Shown here: one piece after another, positions 22,699 to 33,530 of the stretch
How positions within the stretch are numbered: position 1 is the first letter of the stretch
Layout of the letters: each line of letters begins with the position of its first letter
Origin: Piper betle
Lineage: Eukaryota > Streptophyta > Magnoliopsida > Piperales > Piperaceae
DNA: 64,000 nucleotides
Direction: 5' to 3'
Assembly: GCA_033002965.1 (NCBI GenBank)
Contig: JAURVB010004841.1
Location: 1 to 64,000, forward strand
The notes under the pieces: model-generated
What the model saw: only the letters and a program-made list of their open reading frames with translations
What the model was told of the DNA's origin: nothing
Databases searched by the model: none
Made by a program: the position numbers and the translations under genes

Positions 22699-23215
22699 AC
22701 TTGACCACATAGGCGAGTACCACTTCCAAGCTTCGTTTTCTTCTCTCCACACGTAACTCTTTACTCATTTTATTGATCCTTTCCACTGCAACCAAACTTG
22801 TGCCTTAGGTTCAATTTGGACCTTGAAGAAGTGGTTTAATGAATGCCATGCCATCTATGCCACGCTGTTGCTCTCCATCCATCCCACGGCTGGGTATAAT
22901 TTGTGTATTCTTCTCTTCTTTTCTTTTGTCAACTCCATGCTTCGTCGTTATCTTATGTATCTTTGATAATATGCTGCTTTCAATGCCACTTCGCTTTCTC
23001 CAGATGCTGGTGAACATATTAGTTCGTGAAATTGCTTGCTTCTTATATATTTGTGATAAGCTTGCGGATTAACTCTGTGTTGTTAAAACTTATTATTGTA
23101 AGTTTAATCCCTTCATTTGGACTACTTTGTTTTATTTTAGTAGGAGTGTCTTCTTATTTTGTGAACACTTGAGTGTTTCTAAATATATACGTACCACATT
23201 AAATGCTTGTTCGTA
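22699..23215. other. NLR-A 3' flank
   Basis: Downstream sequence shared with the other NLR units. It contains no recognised gene; small frames are shared spacer. Confidence 0.75.
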
Positions 23216-23612
23216 TTAAGCCATGTAAGAGTGTCCAACAGCCGATTCAATTCTCTCGTACCACTCTCCAATCTTGGTGTTTTCCACCATATCTATGACC
23301 AACTTCAAATATTTAATAAGCCTCAAAACCCCGAAGACGGCAAGATCCGCTAAGTTTGGTTTATCCCCACCTGTGACTAAATTGTGACAGAGACTTAAAA
23401 AGCAAATGCCAAACATAAATCATGACCAAGTAGATAAAGTAGTATCCCTACAAAATCTCCGCCGCGGAGTGCTCCAGCCCATGTCTCAGCGGCACTGTAC
23501 AAGGCCGCACGTTCATCTGTAATGTTACGGTTCTTCTCAGCTTCTTTGACACAAAGTAGATGGCTGCCACTCCATCATACTTCACATTCATCTTCTCCAT
23601 GAGGCTAAAATT
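23216..23612 (-). pseudogene. mPGES-2-like 3' fragment, copy A
   Basis: Minus strand. The exon at about 23612-23440 gives LMEKMNVKYDGVAAIYFVSK, a one-base shift, then ITDERAALYSAAETWAGAL. The exon at about 23375-23216 gives DKPNLADLAVFGVLRLIKYL then IGEWYERIESAVG and the stop at 23218-23216. These match the C-terminal GST-like part of plant mPGES-2-type proteins. ATCCCTAC at 23444-23451 is the empty site for the hAT-like insertion present in copy B. Only the last two exons survive here; copy C (39.5-41 kb) keeps more. Confidence 0.72.
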
Positions 23613-24640
23613 TCCTAAATTTTTAATCTATCAATGAATTCAACGAAAACCAAGAAGAACAAAGCTCAAAAAAGAAACTCAGAGAATCTACTCTTATTAA
23701 TAAAAGAGAAATTTAATATTAATCCCTGATTAAAAATAGAGCTTTAAGAGATTAGAATATTACAAAAATAAAAAATACTTAATTAAATTATTATAATTTA
23801 TCTTCTCCTTCAAAATAGGAGCTTTAACCACTCAAAATATAATAAATCAAATTACTTCAAAGCTAATTAGAATTTATATCTAAGATATTAAATTATTATA
23901 ATATATCTTATTATTTAACAATGGTTTATCTATAAAATTAAAATTTATTGGTGGTATAAGACACCTACGATGCTTGCCTAGTCTTCTCTTATTAGTAAAA
24001 AAAGAAGTCAATTTAAAAGTAGAAGATCTAACTAATCAAAATATAATCAAAATAAAAAATAATAAATCAAATTATTATAGTTTATCTTCTCCTTCATTTA
24101 ATATCTACCTTTAAAGTTAATCAGAATTGTTATTTAAGATATTAGATTATTATAATTTATCTTATTATTTAATAAGAGTTTATATATGTAATTAAAATTT
24201 ATCTACAATATAAGTTGTGCATAGCGCGACATTTTGCCTACTATATTTTCAAATGGTATGTCCTATTCAAATCAACCACTTAAACAATATTTGAATTCAG
24301 TTTGTGAGTTTTTAATTCAATCAAATTGGAAAATCATAAAACACAACACAAATATTAGAGAAATCTATAATGTGACAAGCAGTTCAAATCTTGGAACATG
24401 CACAGTTCACACTGAAGCAAGAAGCAAACAATTAGAGATTTTATCACTTGCAAAGGTGTTTTTGTGTTGGATATATAAATGTATATCTAACAAATCAACA
24501 TATTAAATTTTAGCTTATTAGAGTTTAGTACAAGAATAGGCACTATCATCATACACACCTTATGCCAACCAGTCGAGCAATTAGTAGCATATATTTTGCT
24601 CGACCAATTAATCATTTCTCACACAAATTATTTACATAGA
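23613..24640. other. AT-rich spacer of the duplicated unit
   Basis: Very AT-rich, with counterparts at 49816-50880 and, from 24258 on, at about 40045-40440 after NLR-C. No gene recognised. Confidence 0.7.
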
Positions 24641-25140
24641 AACCATGATTGATAACAAAAAGAAGTGCTTTGTGCCAGCTGTCTTTCCATTAGCAACTCT
24701 TCAAAAAGGAATAAACAATATTACGATTCCACATTACCATCATCTTACACTTTTCTTATTTATTACACAGCGTTGGTTTAACATTAACTTTTGCTTTGGA
24801 AAAAAGAAGAAATTCTCAATAATTATACTGAAAAAATGTTATTTGTACCCATAATAAGACATGATGTACTTGAGAACGTTGACTTTTGGGGGTGGCTGGG
24901 GGGCCGGGAGGGAGCATGCTTAGGTTTGTTATGGACCATCACATCATAGGGAAAAATATTAGCTCATCACATAATCTTTAAAATTGTAGAGAAGTTGTCT
25001 AATAAATAAATATAGGCATAGAGGTAATAGTAATACAGTCCAGGGGGAAAATTCCAGAAGCCAACTAGCTTTGTTGTGCATGGCAGCTATTAGGGAAGCT
25101 GGCCTTGGAGGGTTCAAATTGGAGCTCATTGTAGGGGAGC
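24641..25140. repeat. NLR-upstream-like block without an NLR
   Basis: Resembles 12000-12540 upstream of NLR-D (GCCAGCTGTCTTTCC, GAACGTTGACTTTT, GGAGCATGCTTAGG, CACATAATCTT) and continues the unit pattern. The sequence that follows is not an NLR but the region leading to the APE2 fragment. It marks an old junction where the downstream NLR was lost or never copied. Confidence 0.65.
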
Positions 25141-26761
25141 AGCTTGTAAAAAATGTTCTGAGGAAAAGAGAGAATTTTTATTCGTAAACTATGGAATTGA
25201 ATGCAGATGACCCTATGTTCGGTAAATAAATTATTTATAGTTATGAGCAATATGACAATATATATAAGAATTATGAGATATTTTAATTTTAGAGCCAATT
25301 GCTGAATACTTTAGTTTAGATCCCCAATTTCCGAAAACATCCATTGTTTATCATGTTCACGGTTCATTTTCTTTGGCTTCAAAATTAAGTTAATTTGGAT
25401 TTCTACTGCTTACGTTTTTATAATTCATAATTAAATAGCACAAGGTGGAATTTAGGCACGGAAGATCAAAATGAAGGCACACCTAGATTAAAATAGAATG
25501 TTAATATGGAGTAGTCAATAAGACGTATCTTTGGTTGCAATTCTTTTCTTAATCAAATTTGCTTCCGCAAGGAAAAAGTCAGGCGTATTTATATAGAAAT
25601 ATATGGGTCCATCTTCAAAATTGCAATTTGCATACTAAAGATTTCGTGACAAAGTCTGTCTGCTATGATATATATGTAATCAAGATATCTTAATTTTCAT
25701 TGATCAAGCAACCATTTATTTGTAGTTTATGCAAATTGTACACCTAATTACATGAATGAACATAGAAAATACTTCACATAGGTGGTTTCAAACAGCTCAT
25801 ACCAACATCAAAATGTGGGTCTGCACTATGACTTAGTACACTCATTGCTTCCTCTCTTTCAAACAATTTGTTGCTCACTTCTATTAATCAAAATAGACTT
25901 TTCTGAAGTACATATACATCTTTCCTTCTTTTCGGTTTCTTTCTCTTCTCATCTCCACAGACTATTTCTCCTGATAGGTATGAATGGAAAACAGTCCTCT
26001 TCATGTTGGGCAGCTATCAATTTGCCCTTTGTTCTCATCTTGTGTCTTCTCTGCCAACTTGTTTAATATCAATATTTGAATCATTCCTCACTTCTCTTGG
26101 CTATGAATTAATGTGGAAATCACTATCCTAAGACAAATCAACTTCTCGTTCATGTCATTTTGTTGCAGAATTTGCATCAATCTAGCCGACTAGCTTTTAT
26201 TTCTTGCAGCATTGTGATCTTGCTTGACTTAGCTTTATGTGGCTAAGATAACAAATAATTGTGGTACATGGATTGCTAGATATGGTATTCTTGCCACGCT
26301 TGGAAGAATCCTCTTGTTTTGGGTAGAATATTTGTGAATAAGAAACGCATTTTTGTGATGGTCGAAAGAGGGATAGATGAAGGCCTAAAAGGGTGTGGGT
26401 TGAGGTGGTGAAGAAAAAGATACGGTCTGAAATAGGATAAAGTAGAGGGAAAGGATCTGTAACCCTCACCTTAATTATTTGGGATGAGGCAGATGAAAAA
26501 GAAGAAAAAGAAGTTTCAATTGTGGAAGAAATGGGGGTAGTTATTCTTATTTGTGTTTGATTTATAAAAAGGTGTGATTGTGCAGTGCTAATTAGTGGCT
26601 GACATCTGGACAGTTTTTGAGTCATTTGATTAACAAGGAGTTGTTCTTATTGAGGGGTATATATGTGTGTAATGCCCATTAATTTTCAGGTTATACAATC
26701 TAAGGAGAGTTTTTTGGTACAGGTTGATTGCTGGGGTTCTTATTGTATAAATTATTTCTAG
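25141..26761. other. Spacer upstream of APE2 exon, shared by A and B
   Basis: Collinear with about 51480-52965. It may include intron or upstream sequence of the APE2 fragment. I could not find the expected first exon of APE2 here. Confidence 0.5.
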
Positions 26762-28784
26762 CAGGAGACTAAGCTATGGAGGCAAGAATTAGTGGCTGAT
26801 TTAACTACAGCTGAGGGATATGAGGCTTCATTCTCATGCAGCCGAACCTCTGATAAAGAGCATATTAGATACTCTGGTGAACTGTCAAAAGTCAACCATT
26901 GATGCTAGCTTACTGATTTTGTCGTTTACATATTAATTGAATGTTTGCCCAGTGTTGATAGTGAGAAAGGTTAATCTTTACTCTGTGTACATAAAACCTC
27001 AGTTTTGGGTTATATTTTATTCGTTTGTTACCGTTTTTAAGTTTGGGCCAGTTCAGAGCCCATTTAAGTTGGTTTAGCTTTTAGACTATAAGTGTGAGGC
27101 CCAAATGATCGTACGAGTATATTATAAAGTCTCGGTATGCCCAATATATAGATAATAGCTTCAGTTATGTTACAATAATACATAAATTATTAGCATATAC
27201 TCAACGTATATGGGTTTTCACTTGTTAGCTCAGTATTTTAGGGTTAGATATAAATTATTGCAGCGTATAGGATCAATTTGGGCTTTTTCAAGATATCTTT
27301 TCTACATGTATTTTAAGGATATCAGATTATCAGATTACCTATGTGGCCAAGATTAATTTGATTCTTAGATCTTCACCCAGTTGAGTTTAGGGTTTCGAAA
27401 CCCACTTAGTTTCCTCACCTTGATTTCCGTCCGTGGACTCTTAGCTTTCGGACAAGATATATATATTGTATATACCTTATGTGAACCTCACTAGTCCCTA
27501 GTCCCCCGAGTTGCGGGAGGTGATCATGCCACGTGGCAAGACAATATCACCCCACGCCAGCCCTAACTTCTTCCCATTTTCTTGGCAGGCAGTGTTTCCA
27601 TGATTGTTACGAAGGTGATCATAGTATTTTAAGACGCCATGTTAGAGAGTGACGTCTTAACAGAGTTCAAACGCTGCAAACAGGGCAACCTGCCGAGGTA
27701 ACAAAATAAAGGACTCAATGAAAGAAAATTCTTGTCCCCGTATTGAGTTAATTATTCTTGTTGCTTGCTTACAGGGAAGGGAGGGAAAACCGTCAGACTG
27801 GAAGGTTCAGATCATGTACCATTCTTCATTTGTTTTGAGGGGGTTCCAGACCTTCCTGTGCATAGTGTTCCTTGTTTTGCTGTCCGCTATATTCCTGAGG
27901 TACGCGGGCGTCAGCAACTCCTTGGTGAGATGATTGTTCAAATTAATATAAAGTGATGGAGTGATTCCCTCTTCAGATAATCTTTATACTCATGTCATGT
28001 TGATGCTGCAACAGCTGAAATAAGTTGATCCTCTATTAATCACCATCTATCCAGCTCATTGCTCATTCATGAAACTCTTTGTTATTCAGTGTCCTTGTTT
28101 ATGAAGAAAGCTAACATTGTCGAAGTTAAAGGTGAATCCTCCTCTTTGCGTGGAGAATCTTTATCCTTGGGGAGCAGGTATGAGGATGTAAAATTGTCAA
28201 GTCAAATGTCTGGGGGAGTCATTGTCCTTCCAGATAAAAATTGACAATCGTTTATCAGCAGAAAATAAAAAAGAACAAACATGGGCGTTGTTCTCAGCCT
28301 ACTTTGACGTCATTTTTGCAGAGAAATGCACCTTGTACAAATGTTATATTCAACAATTATGCCGAAGCTGTTACCTGTAAAGAAAACTCTGTTCCTTCTA
28401 TTTTTTCGGAAGGAACAAACTCTACCCACGAGCATATTGGGGAAGACTACGAGGTTTGTGAAGAAAGCAGGGCCAAATATGGGGGCTGAGGTGTTGCAGT
28501 GAGTAATGCAAGTTCTATTTCAATAATTGTAATGTTTTCCTCGACTTTTGTACCGAAGTTCGTATTAAACTGATATTAACTGAGGAGGAAATGTCAACCT
28601 CGTAAATTTGTGGCGTTTATTTCTACGATACTTGTGCACTTTGGATCTGCATTCTACTCGAAGAAAAGGATGAGAAACTGAGTATTTCCTTTTCTTTTTG
28701 TGGCAGGGACCGAAGTCTAATCCAGAAGCTCTCTGTGAACACTGTCAATGGGCATCATCCAGATTTAATAGGAAAAGAAAATGA
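26762..28784 (+). pseudogene. APE2: APE2-like AP endonuclease fragment, copy A
   Basis: Several exons of plant APE2 (exonuclease III family, base-excision repair, nucleus) in order. 26762-26877: [20 protein letters not shown] then RTSDK and YSG at a GTGAAC donor; the E of QETK is the metal ligand. 27632-27697: MLESDVLTEFKRCKQGNLP before GTAACA. 27775-27924: KTVRLEGSDHVPFFICFEG, with the catalytic SDH, ending at GTGAGA. About 28100-28490: linker with SQPTLTSFLQ, a PIP-box-like PCNA motif. 28707-28784: GPKSNPEALCEHCQWASS and a basic tail, the end of a GRF zinc finger, then the stop. The central EEP domain between the first two pieces is missing and splice phases are disturbed, so this is a broken, intron-containing copy. 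Confidence 0.83.
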
Positions 28785-30260
28785 ATTCGCTTTACCTATT
28801 TTTAAATGTTTCAATCCAACCATCAGAGATTCAAAATGGGCGAGAGTTTGTAGACTAAACTCTTCAATTTTGTACTACATGAGTACATGTACATGTATTG
28901 CTATTTTGTCAGAGCTAGTTTTTACTTGACAAAAATCGATCCTCTATATGAAATTGATAGGCTTCGTTACCATTCTAGGGTGATTGAAACGTATCGAAAC
29001 CCAGGAATATTGAGAGTACTGGTCTTAATCTCGGTGAATTTGGGTAAATTGAGATCATTTTTCATTAACTAAAGATTAAATTAATTTCTTTATGAATAAT
29101 TGTTTAGAGAGGACGTAATTCTATTTATGAACTCATAAGCAGGTTTATTTCATAAACTCACTTGTGGTTACATGACTGTAAAAACCTATGCTATCAGTAA
29201 ACTATAAACTATGAGGTTACTTTGATCAATTAAGAAAACAAAGACCCAATCAACATAATAAACCTAATGACTAAGTATTAATATCTATTCAACAAAAGAG
29301 TATAAGCAGTTAGTGATACCAATTTATCCCAATATTTATTTATTTAGGTTAAAATTTTGAATGAGAAAAACTAGTATCACCAAGAGCTAATACAATCTTA
29401 TGTCAGCTATATCTAATACGAGCCCATAGATTACATGGATGATTGGCCGATAAAATCAATTTATCAAAGTTACAAAAAATATACTCATGTGATCTGGACG
29501 GCTGGTTGGATTTACACGTTACTGATATTTTAGCCGTTGCTCAGATTAAGCATTTTTATCTTGAATTATATTAATCTAGCTTTAACATCAGACGATATTT
29601 CACCAAAATTGAACCATATACAAAAAATTTTAACATAATTTTTTTATTTGAAAGAATTTTGACTATAAAAATTAAAACAATGGACAAAAATTACCCTAAT
29701 ATGAAGGCAGTCAATCATGGGGATCAAGAACCTCTCGGCAAAAGGATAGCACGTGGATAAACCTTAAGGGGATCAACTTAATAATTTAGTAAAAAAATGA
29801 AAATAGAGCTAGAGTGGGTGTGGCTGACCACTGAGTTTATCCCATATTCAAAATGTGACTGAATTCAACCAACTGTACACCACCACGAATGAAGTAATGT
29901 AATTAAAAGTAACTCGTTTAAGGGCCTTAAGTTGTTATATTATCCCTGCTCAGGACTTAGTTTCCGATGAAGGTAAAACTGTCATATGAGATTGCAAAGT
30001 ATTTTGTCACCCAAATGTTTTGCATTTCTCTTTGGGAGCAACTTTATGATACATACCTTGGGGGGGAAAAGCTTAAAATATATTTTACAATATTTTCTTT
30101 TTCGTAGGAAGATGATTGTTTTAGTTTCCTAAAAGACGAATGCTTGTAACAATATGAAGTGAAGCATTGGATTTGTTTCTTATTGATGAAAACTCTTTCT
30201 TTTCCCCATCCCCCCCCTAAATAATCCACACGAAATTTATGCATGCTTTTGTATTTTAGA
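28785..30260. other. Spacer downstream of APE2-A
   Basis: Collinear with 54990-57130 of block B but more diverged than the flanks. ACTATAAA at 29662-29669 is the empty site of the second hAT-like insertion. No gene seen. Confidence 0.7.
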
Positions 30261-31140
30261 AGAATTAAACATTGATTTGATTATAAGAAGTTTCGGTGGA
30301 TCCTTTACTAACTGATTTATTATTAACGTCAAAGAGACAGAGTCTGGAAAGCAAAACAAAGTGGTGCCCTTCACTCTCGTGCTGCCGGCTTCCTTTCATC
30401 TCCGGCAACTGTGACCACTGGTAGACGTCGATTCCGGCTGTGGTCGATGTAGAGATGATGATGGGGAAATCTTGGTGACGGAGGGGAACTCCAGCCAGCC
30501 CTGAAACAACAACAAAAGTTACGTCTTTTTCTCCCTGCACCGGCGCGCAGGTTCCTTCTCAACTCCGTCAAGAACAGCCGGTTTCCTAGAGCTAGTGGCA
30601 ATGTGGTGACGCATGGCTTAGACTTTGAGTTGATCAGCAGCAAGGTCCCTGGTTGTCGGAAAAATGATGGAGCCCTCCGGCAAGTTCTGGCCGCAACAAC
30701 TTTTGCCTCAGTTCGATTGTTTACGACGTGAAGAGAGATCTGGATGGTTATGGCAGCAAGAAATTGATGACTCCCTTCCTTGGTGGTAATAGCAAGACGT
30801 CGGTAACAACCTAACGATGATCCTTCAAGCAGCAGCTATGCTTCACATGCAAGTTCTCCAAGCAGTTGGTTTCGGCAGAGTAAAGGGGCATGGTAGAAAG
30901 ATGATTCCTTGGCAAGGGTATGTGATGGTGATCACGGCATCCCATTCCAGCACTCAACTTGGTGCTTGCAGCTTACACGATGCAGCCACAGTGTCCAGAG
31001 TCCAGAGCATGAGCAAATGAACTGCTCGCCACCCTCTCTTTCATGCTCACCAAATGATCAGCAATACTCCCACCGATCCGTCTTTCCGTACTCGCCAAAT
31101 GAGCGATCGTTCTCAGCCTCTCTGCTCACGCTCGCCCCAT
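30261..31140. other. Unidentified conserved block upstream of the PI-PLC-like gene
   Basis: Higher GC than its surroundings and shared with 57120-58090. It contains minus-strand frames of about 90 codons in both copies, but they shift relative to each other and show no domain I know. It may be the promoter or first intron region of the PI-PLC-like gene or an unknown gene remnant. Confidence 0.35.
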
Positions 31141-31205
31141 GAGCACTGAGCATCCCCCTTGCTCTCCGAATGAGTCCCCCCCCCTATTTCCCTCTCTATT
31201 CTTCT

Positions 31206-31215
31206 CTATATATAC
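31206..31215 (+). promoter_or_regulatory. Candidate TATA box of the PI-PLC-like gene
   Basis: CTATATATAC about 170 bases before the ATG at 31383, followed by a T/C-rich leader. The same sequence stands before the B copy. Position and sequence suit a plant core promoter; transcription is not shown. Confidence 0.45.
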
Positions 31216-31382
31216 ATAGATCATATATGGACGTTTACTAATCTTATCTTTGTATTCATCACTCATCTTTCCAATCATCTTGTGTTATAACATCCTCACA
31301 GTTGATTCCCTTTTTTCCTTATTCTCACTTCTTCAATTTCATATCAACAAAGGCAAAGCCAAGCAAGGAGGAGGATCTGACC

Positions 31383-31550
31383 ATGGGAAGTCAGGTGTCC
31401 AAGCAGCTCCAAAGAAGGAAGGCCCTATCCATGGAGGAGAAGAACTTGGTGAACCTCAATCGCTCCGGTGATAGATTCCCGGGCTCCGACTACCGTCCAA
31501 CCGACCGGAAGAATTGGATGTCGGAGTTCGACCCGAATTCGGGCACAAGG
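31383..31550 (+). pseudogene. PI-PLC X-like phosphodiesterase, N-terminal fragment, copy A
   Basis: ATG 31383 opens MGSQVSKQLQRRKALSMEEK, then DRFPGSDYRPTDRKNWMSEF. This is the N-terminus of plant PLC-like phosphodiesterase (PI-PLC X domain) proteins; the leading MGSQ/C form suggests N-myristoylation. After about 52 codons the frame reaches the LTR at 31551 and stops in it. The last bases before the LTR (GAATTCGGGCACAAGG) match the sequence expected just before the 3' fragment at 62629, so part of the X domain was deleted before the element inserted. The 3' part is absent in block A. Confidence 0.75.
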
Positions 31551-31878
31551 TGGTATGAATAAAGGGAGAGCTGGCGGGATAACAGAGGACGGGATGGGAA
31601 AACAGGGTATAAAACAGAGCATGAAGTTGTAACAGAACACTTTTGATGAAATTGAATTCTGGTTTTGTTGTTATTGTTGTTTCCAGTCCGACTTTTCAGG
31701 AGATCGCCAAGGGAGCCAGAATTCTCTTCTGCTCCCTTCTCCATCCACTATCTCGATCCATCAAGCTCCAGTTGAATTCCGTTGCAGGTCTTCTTCTCCA
31801 TGGCGCCATCGAGGCAGGGGAGCAAGCAAGGCAAAGGGAAGGAGCTTGTCGTCGAATTGGGGGAGGAAGATCACACCA
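31551..31878 (+). repeat. 5' LTR of chimeric element copy A
   Basis: 328 bp, TGGTATG...CACACCA. It differs from the B LTRs by only a few bases (for example G for T near 31662 and T for C near 31772). The gag ATG at 31800 lies within it. Confidence 0.93.
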
Positions 31879-32685
31879 GATTGGTATCAGAGCCTGGCGA
31901 GGGAGGTATGAGTTCTTCATCCAATTCTGAAGAATTTGCACAAATTCGTAAGGTTCAATATCAATTGCTTGCTGCTGTTTCCAATATGTCTGCAAAATTG
32001 GAATTATTGTTACAATCAAGAATTGATGGATTGGGGCATCAAGAGGGGATTGGTACCTCGATGATTAGGGTTCCTGCAAATGATGTGGGGGTTGATGATC
32101 CTAGGCAGAGAATCAATCGCGATCAGCAGCAAGAGGAACAATTCATGTTGTCGAGCAGCAGGCTACGCCGAGATGATTACTTGCAGGGCATCCACCATCC
32201 ATTGCAACAGGAGGAGTTCTTGATGCATTCAGGGAGTGGACCACAATTGCAGGGAATCCGTGGTAATAACCATTTGGAAGAGCATGCCATGTTGTTTGGT
32301 GGTAGACATCAGCAGGGCTCTGTTGGTATACATCAGCAATTTGGAGGACCAGTCATGACGCCCAGATTTGGCATGGAACCTGTTCGACAGAATGTCCAGG
32401 AGGGCTTCCTGCATAACATTCCAAGTGAGGCTTGGGTGAGGGGATCCAAGATCAGTTTTCCAGAATTCGATGGTTCAAAGGATCCTAATTCTTGGTTCAG
32501 GCGAGCAGAGAAATTTGATGTGCTGCAACAACATCAAGAAATATCTTCTTGGGCGCAATTGGAAGATACCATGAACCTGCAATTAGGACAATCAGACTAT
32601 CAAGAGTATACAACTCGATTCAGTAGGTTGACAACAAGGGTTTCCCACGATCGAACAAGATCTCCAGCTTTAGTTCCACAAATGT
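31800..32685 (+). pseudogene. gag stub of chimeric element, copy A
   Basis: From the ATG in the LTR: MAPSRQGSKQGKGKELVVEL, a coiled region (SEEFAQIRKVQYQLLAAVSN), a Gln-rich linker, then FPEFDGSKDPNSWFRRAEKF. Compared with Gypsy-1, about 28 residues of the capsid core and a later 17-residue piece are missing in frame, and homology ends near RLTTR. There is no zinc knuckle, protease or pol. The frame runs on into the captured SET segment and stops at 32864. The stub may supply RNA signals rather than a working capsid. Confidence 0.82.
31882..31894 (+). other. Primer-binding site, chimeric element copy A
   Basis: TGGTATCAGAGCC, complementary to the tRNA-Met 3' end, three bases inside the LTR. 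It is also coding sequence of the gag stub (LVSEP). Confidence 0.9.
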
Positions 32686-32689
32686 CACA

Positions 32690-33530
32690 AGCGATGGCAG
32701 AAAATGAGGCACCTGTTTCTGCTGACACCAAAAAGAGAATCACACTTCTTGAAGGCGAGGAGGATTTTCTCACCTCCTGGAAATCAATCAAAGTGGCTGA
32801 GGATGGTGATTTTGACTATGGCACACCTTCAAGCAAGAAAAAGGCTTCAAATTTGACAAATTAGATTTCAATTTTAATGGGCCTGGTGGTTTTGATGGGG
32901 CCAGTGAAAATCTCAAGGCAGGAGATGTGGCTTTCTCGGTTCCGAATTCGTTGGTTGTTACTCTGGACAGAGTTCTTGGAAATGAGACAATTGCTGAGCT
33001 TCTGGCAACTAATAAACTATCTGAGTTGGCATGTTTGGCGCTGTATCTCATGTATGAAAAGAAGCAAGGAAAAAAATCTGTCTGGTATCCTTTCATCAGG
33101 GAACTTGATCGGCAGCGTGGGAGAGGGCAGTTAGCTGTGCAATCCCCACTTCTATGGTCTCACGAAGAGCTTGCTTATTTAACTGGAAGTCCTACTAAGG
33201 CTGAAGTTGATGAGAGAGCTGAGGGCATTAAGAGAGAGTATAACGAGCTGGATACGGTGGGGTTTATGGCAGGCTCCTTGTTTCAGCAATACCCTTATGA
33301 CATACCTACAGAAGCTTTCTCCTTTGAGATCTTTAAACAAGCATTTGTTGTCGTTCAATCCTGTGTTGTTCATTTGCAGAAAGTGCCATTAGCTCGTAGG
33401 TTTGCTTTGGTTCCTATGGGCCCTCCACTACTCGCATACAGAAGCAATTGCAAGGCAATGCTGACTGCTAGAGAAGGTGCAGTTGAGCTGGTGGTGGATC
33501 GTCCATATAAATGTGGGGAGCCAATTGTTA
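32690..33530 (+). pseudogene. Captured SET-domain methyltransferase segment, copy A
   Basis: Intronless host-derived sequence resembling plant SET-domain proteins of the Rubisco-LSMT/SETD3-like group (plastid protein lysine methyltransferases). Features are GDFDYGTPSSKKK, a frame change at about 32855, then AFSVPNSLVVTLDRVLGNET, KLSELACLALYLMYEKKQG, then WYPFIRELDRQRGRGQLAVQ, FMAGSLFQQYPYDIPTEAFS and YRSNCKAMLT. In this copy the frame is open from 32927 to 33727 (266 codons), into the next captured segment. The catalytic C-terminal half of the SET domain is missing. Copy B has a one-base loss in the A-run here that copy A lacks. Confidence 0.8.

Noticed and set aside
25782..26066. A 94-codon frame with hydrophobic stretches at 25.8 kb
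   Set aside because: The counterpart in block B has a deletion that destroys it, and the peptide has no recognised motif.
30265..30643. Minus-strand genes of about 90 codons at 30.3-30.6 kb and 57.0-57.7 kb
   Set aside because: The two duplicate copies do not preserve the same frame, and no domain is recognisable.
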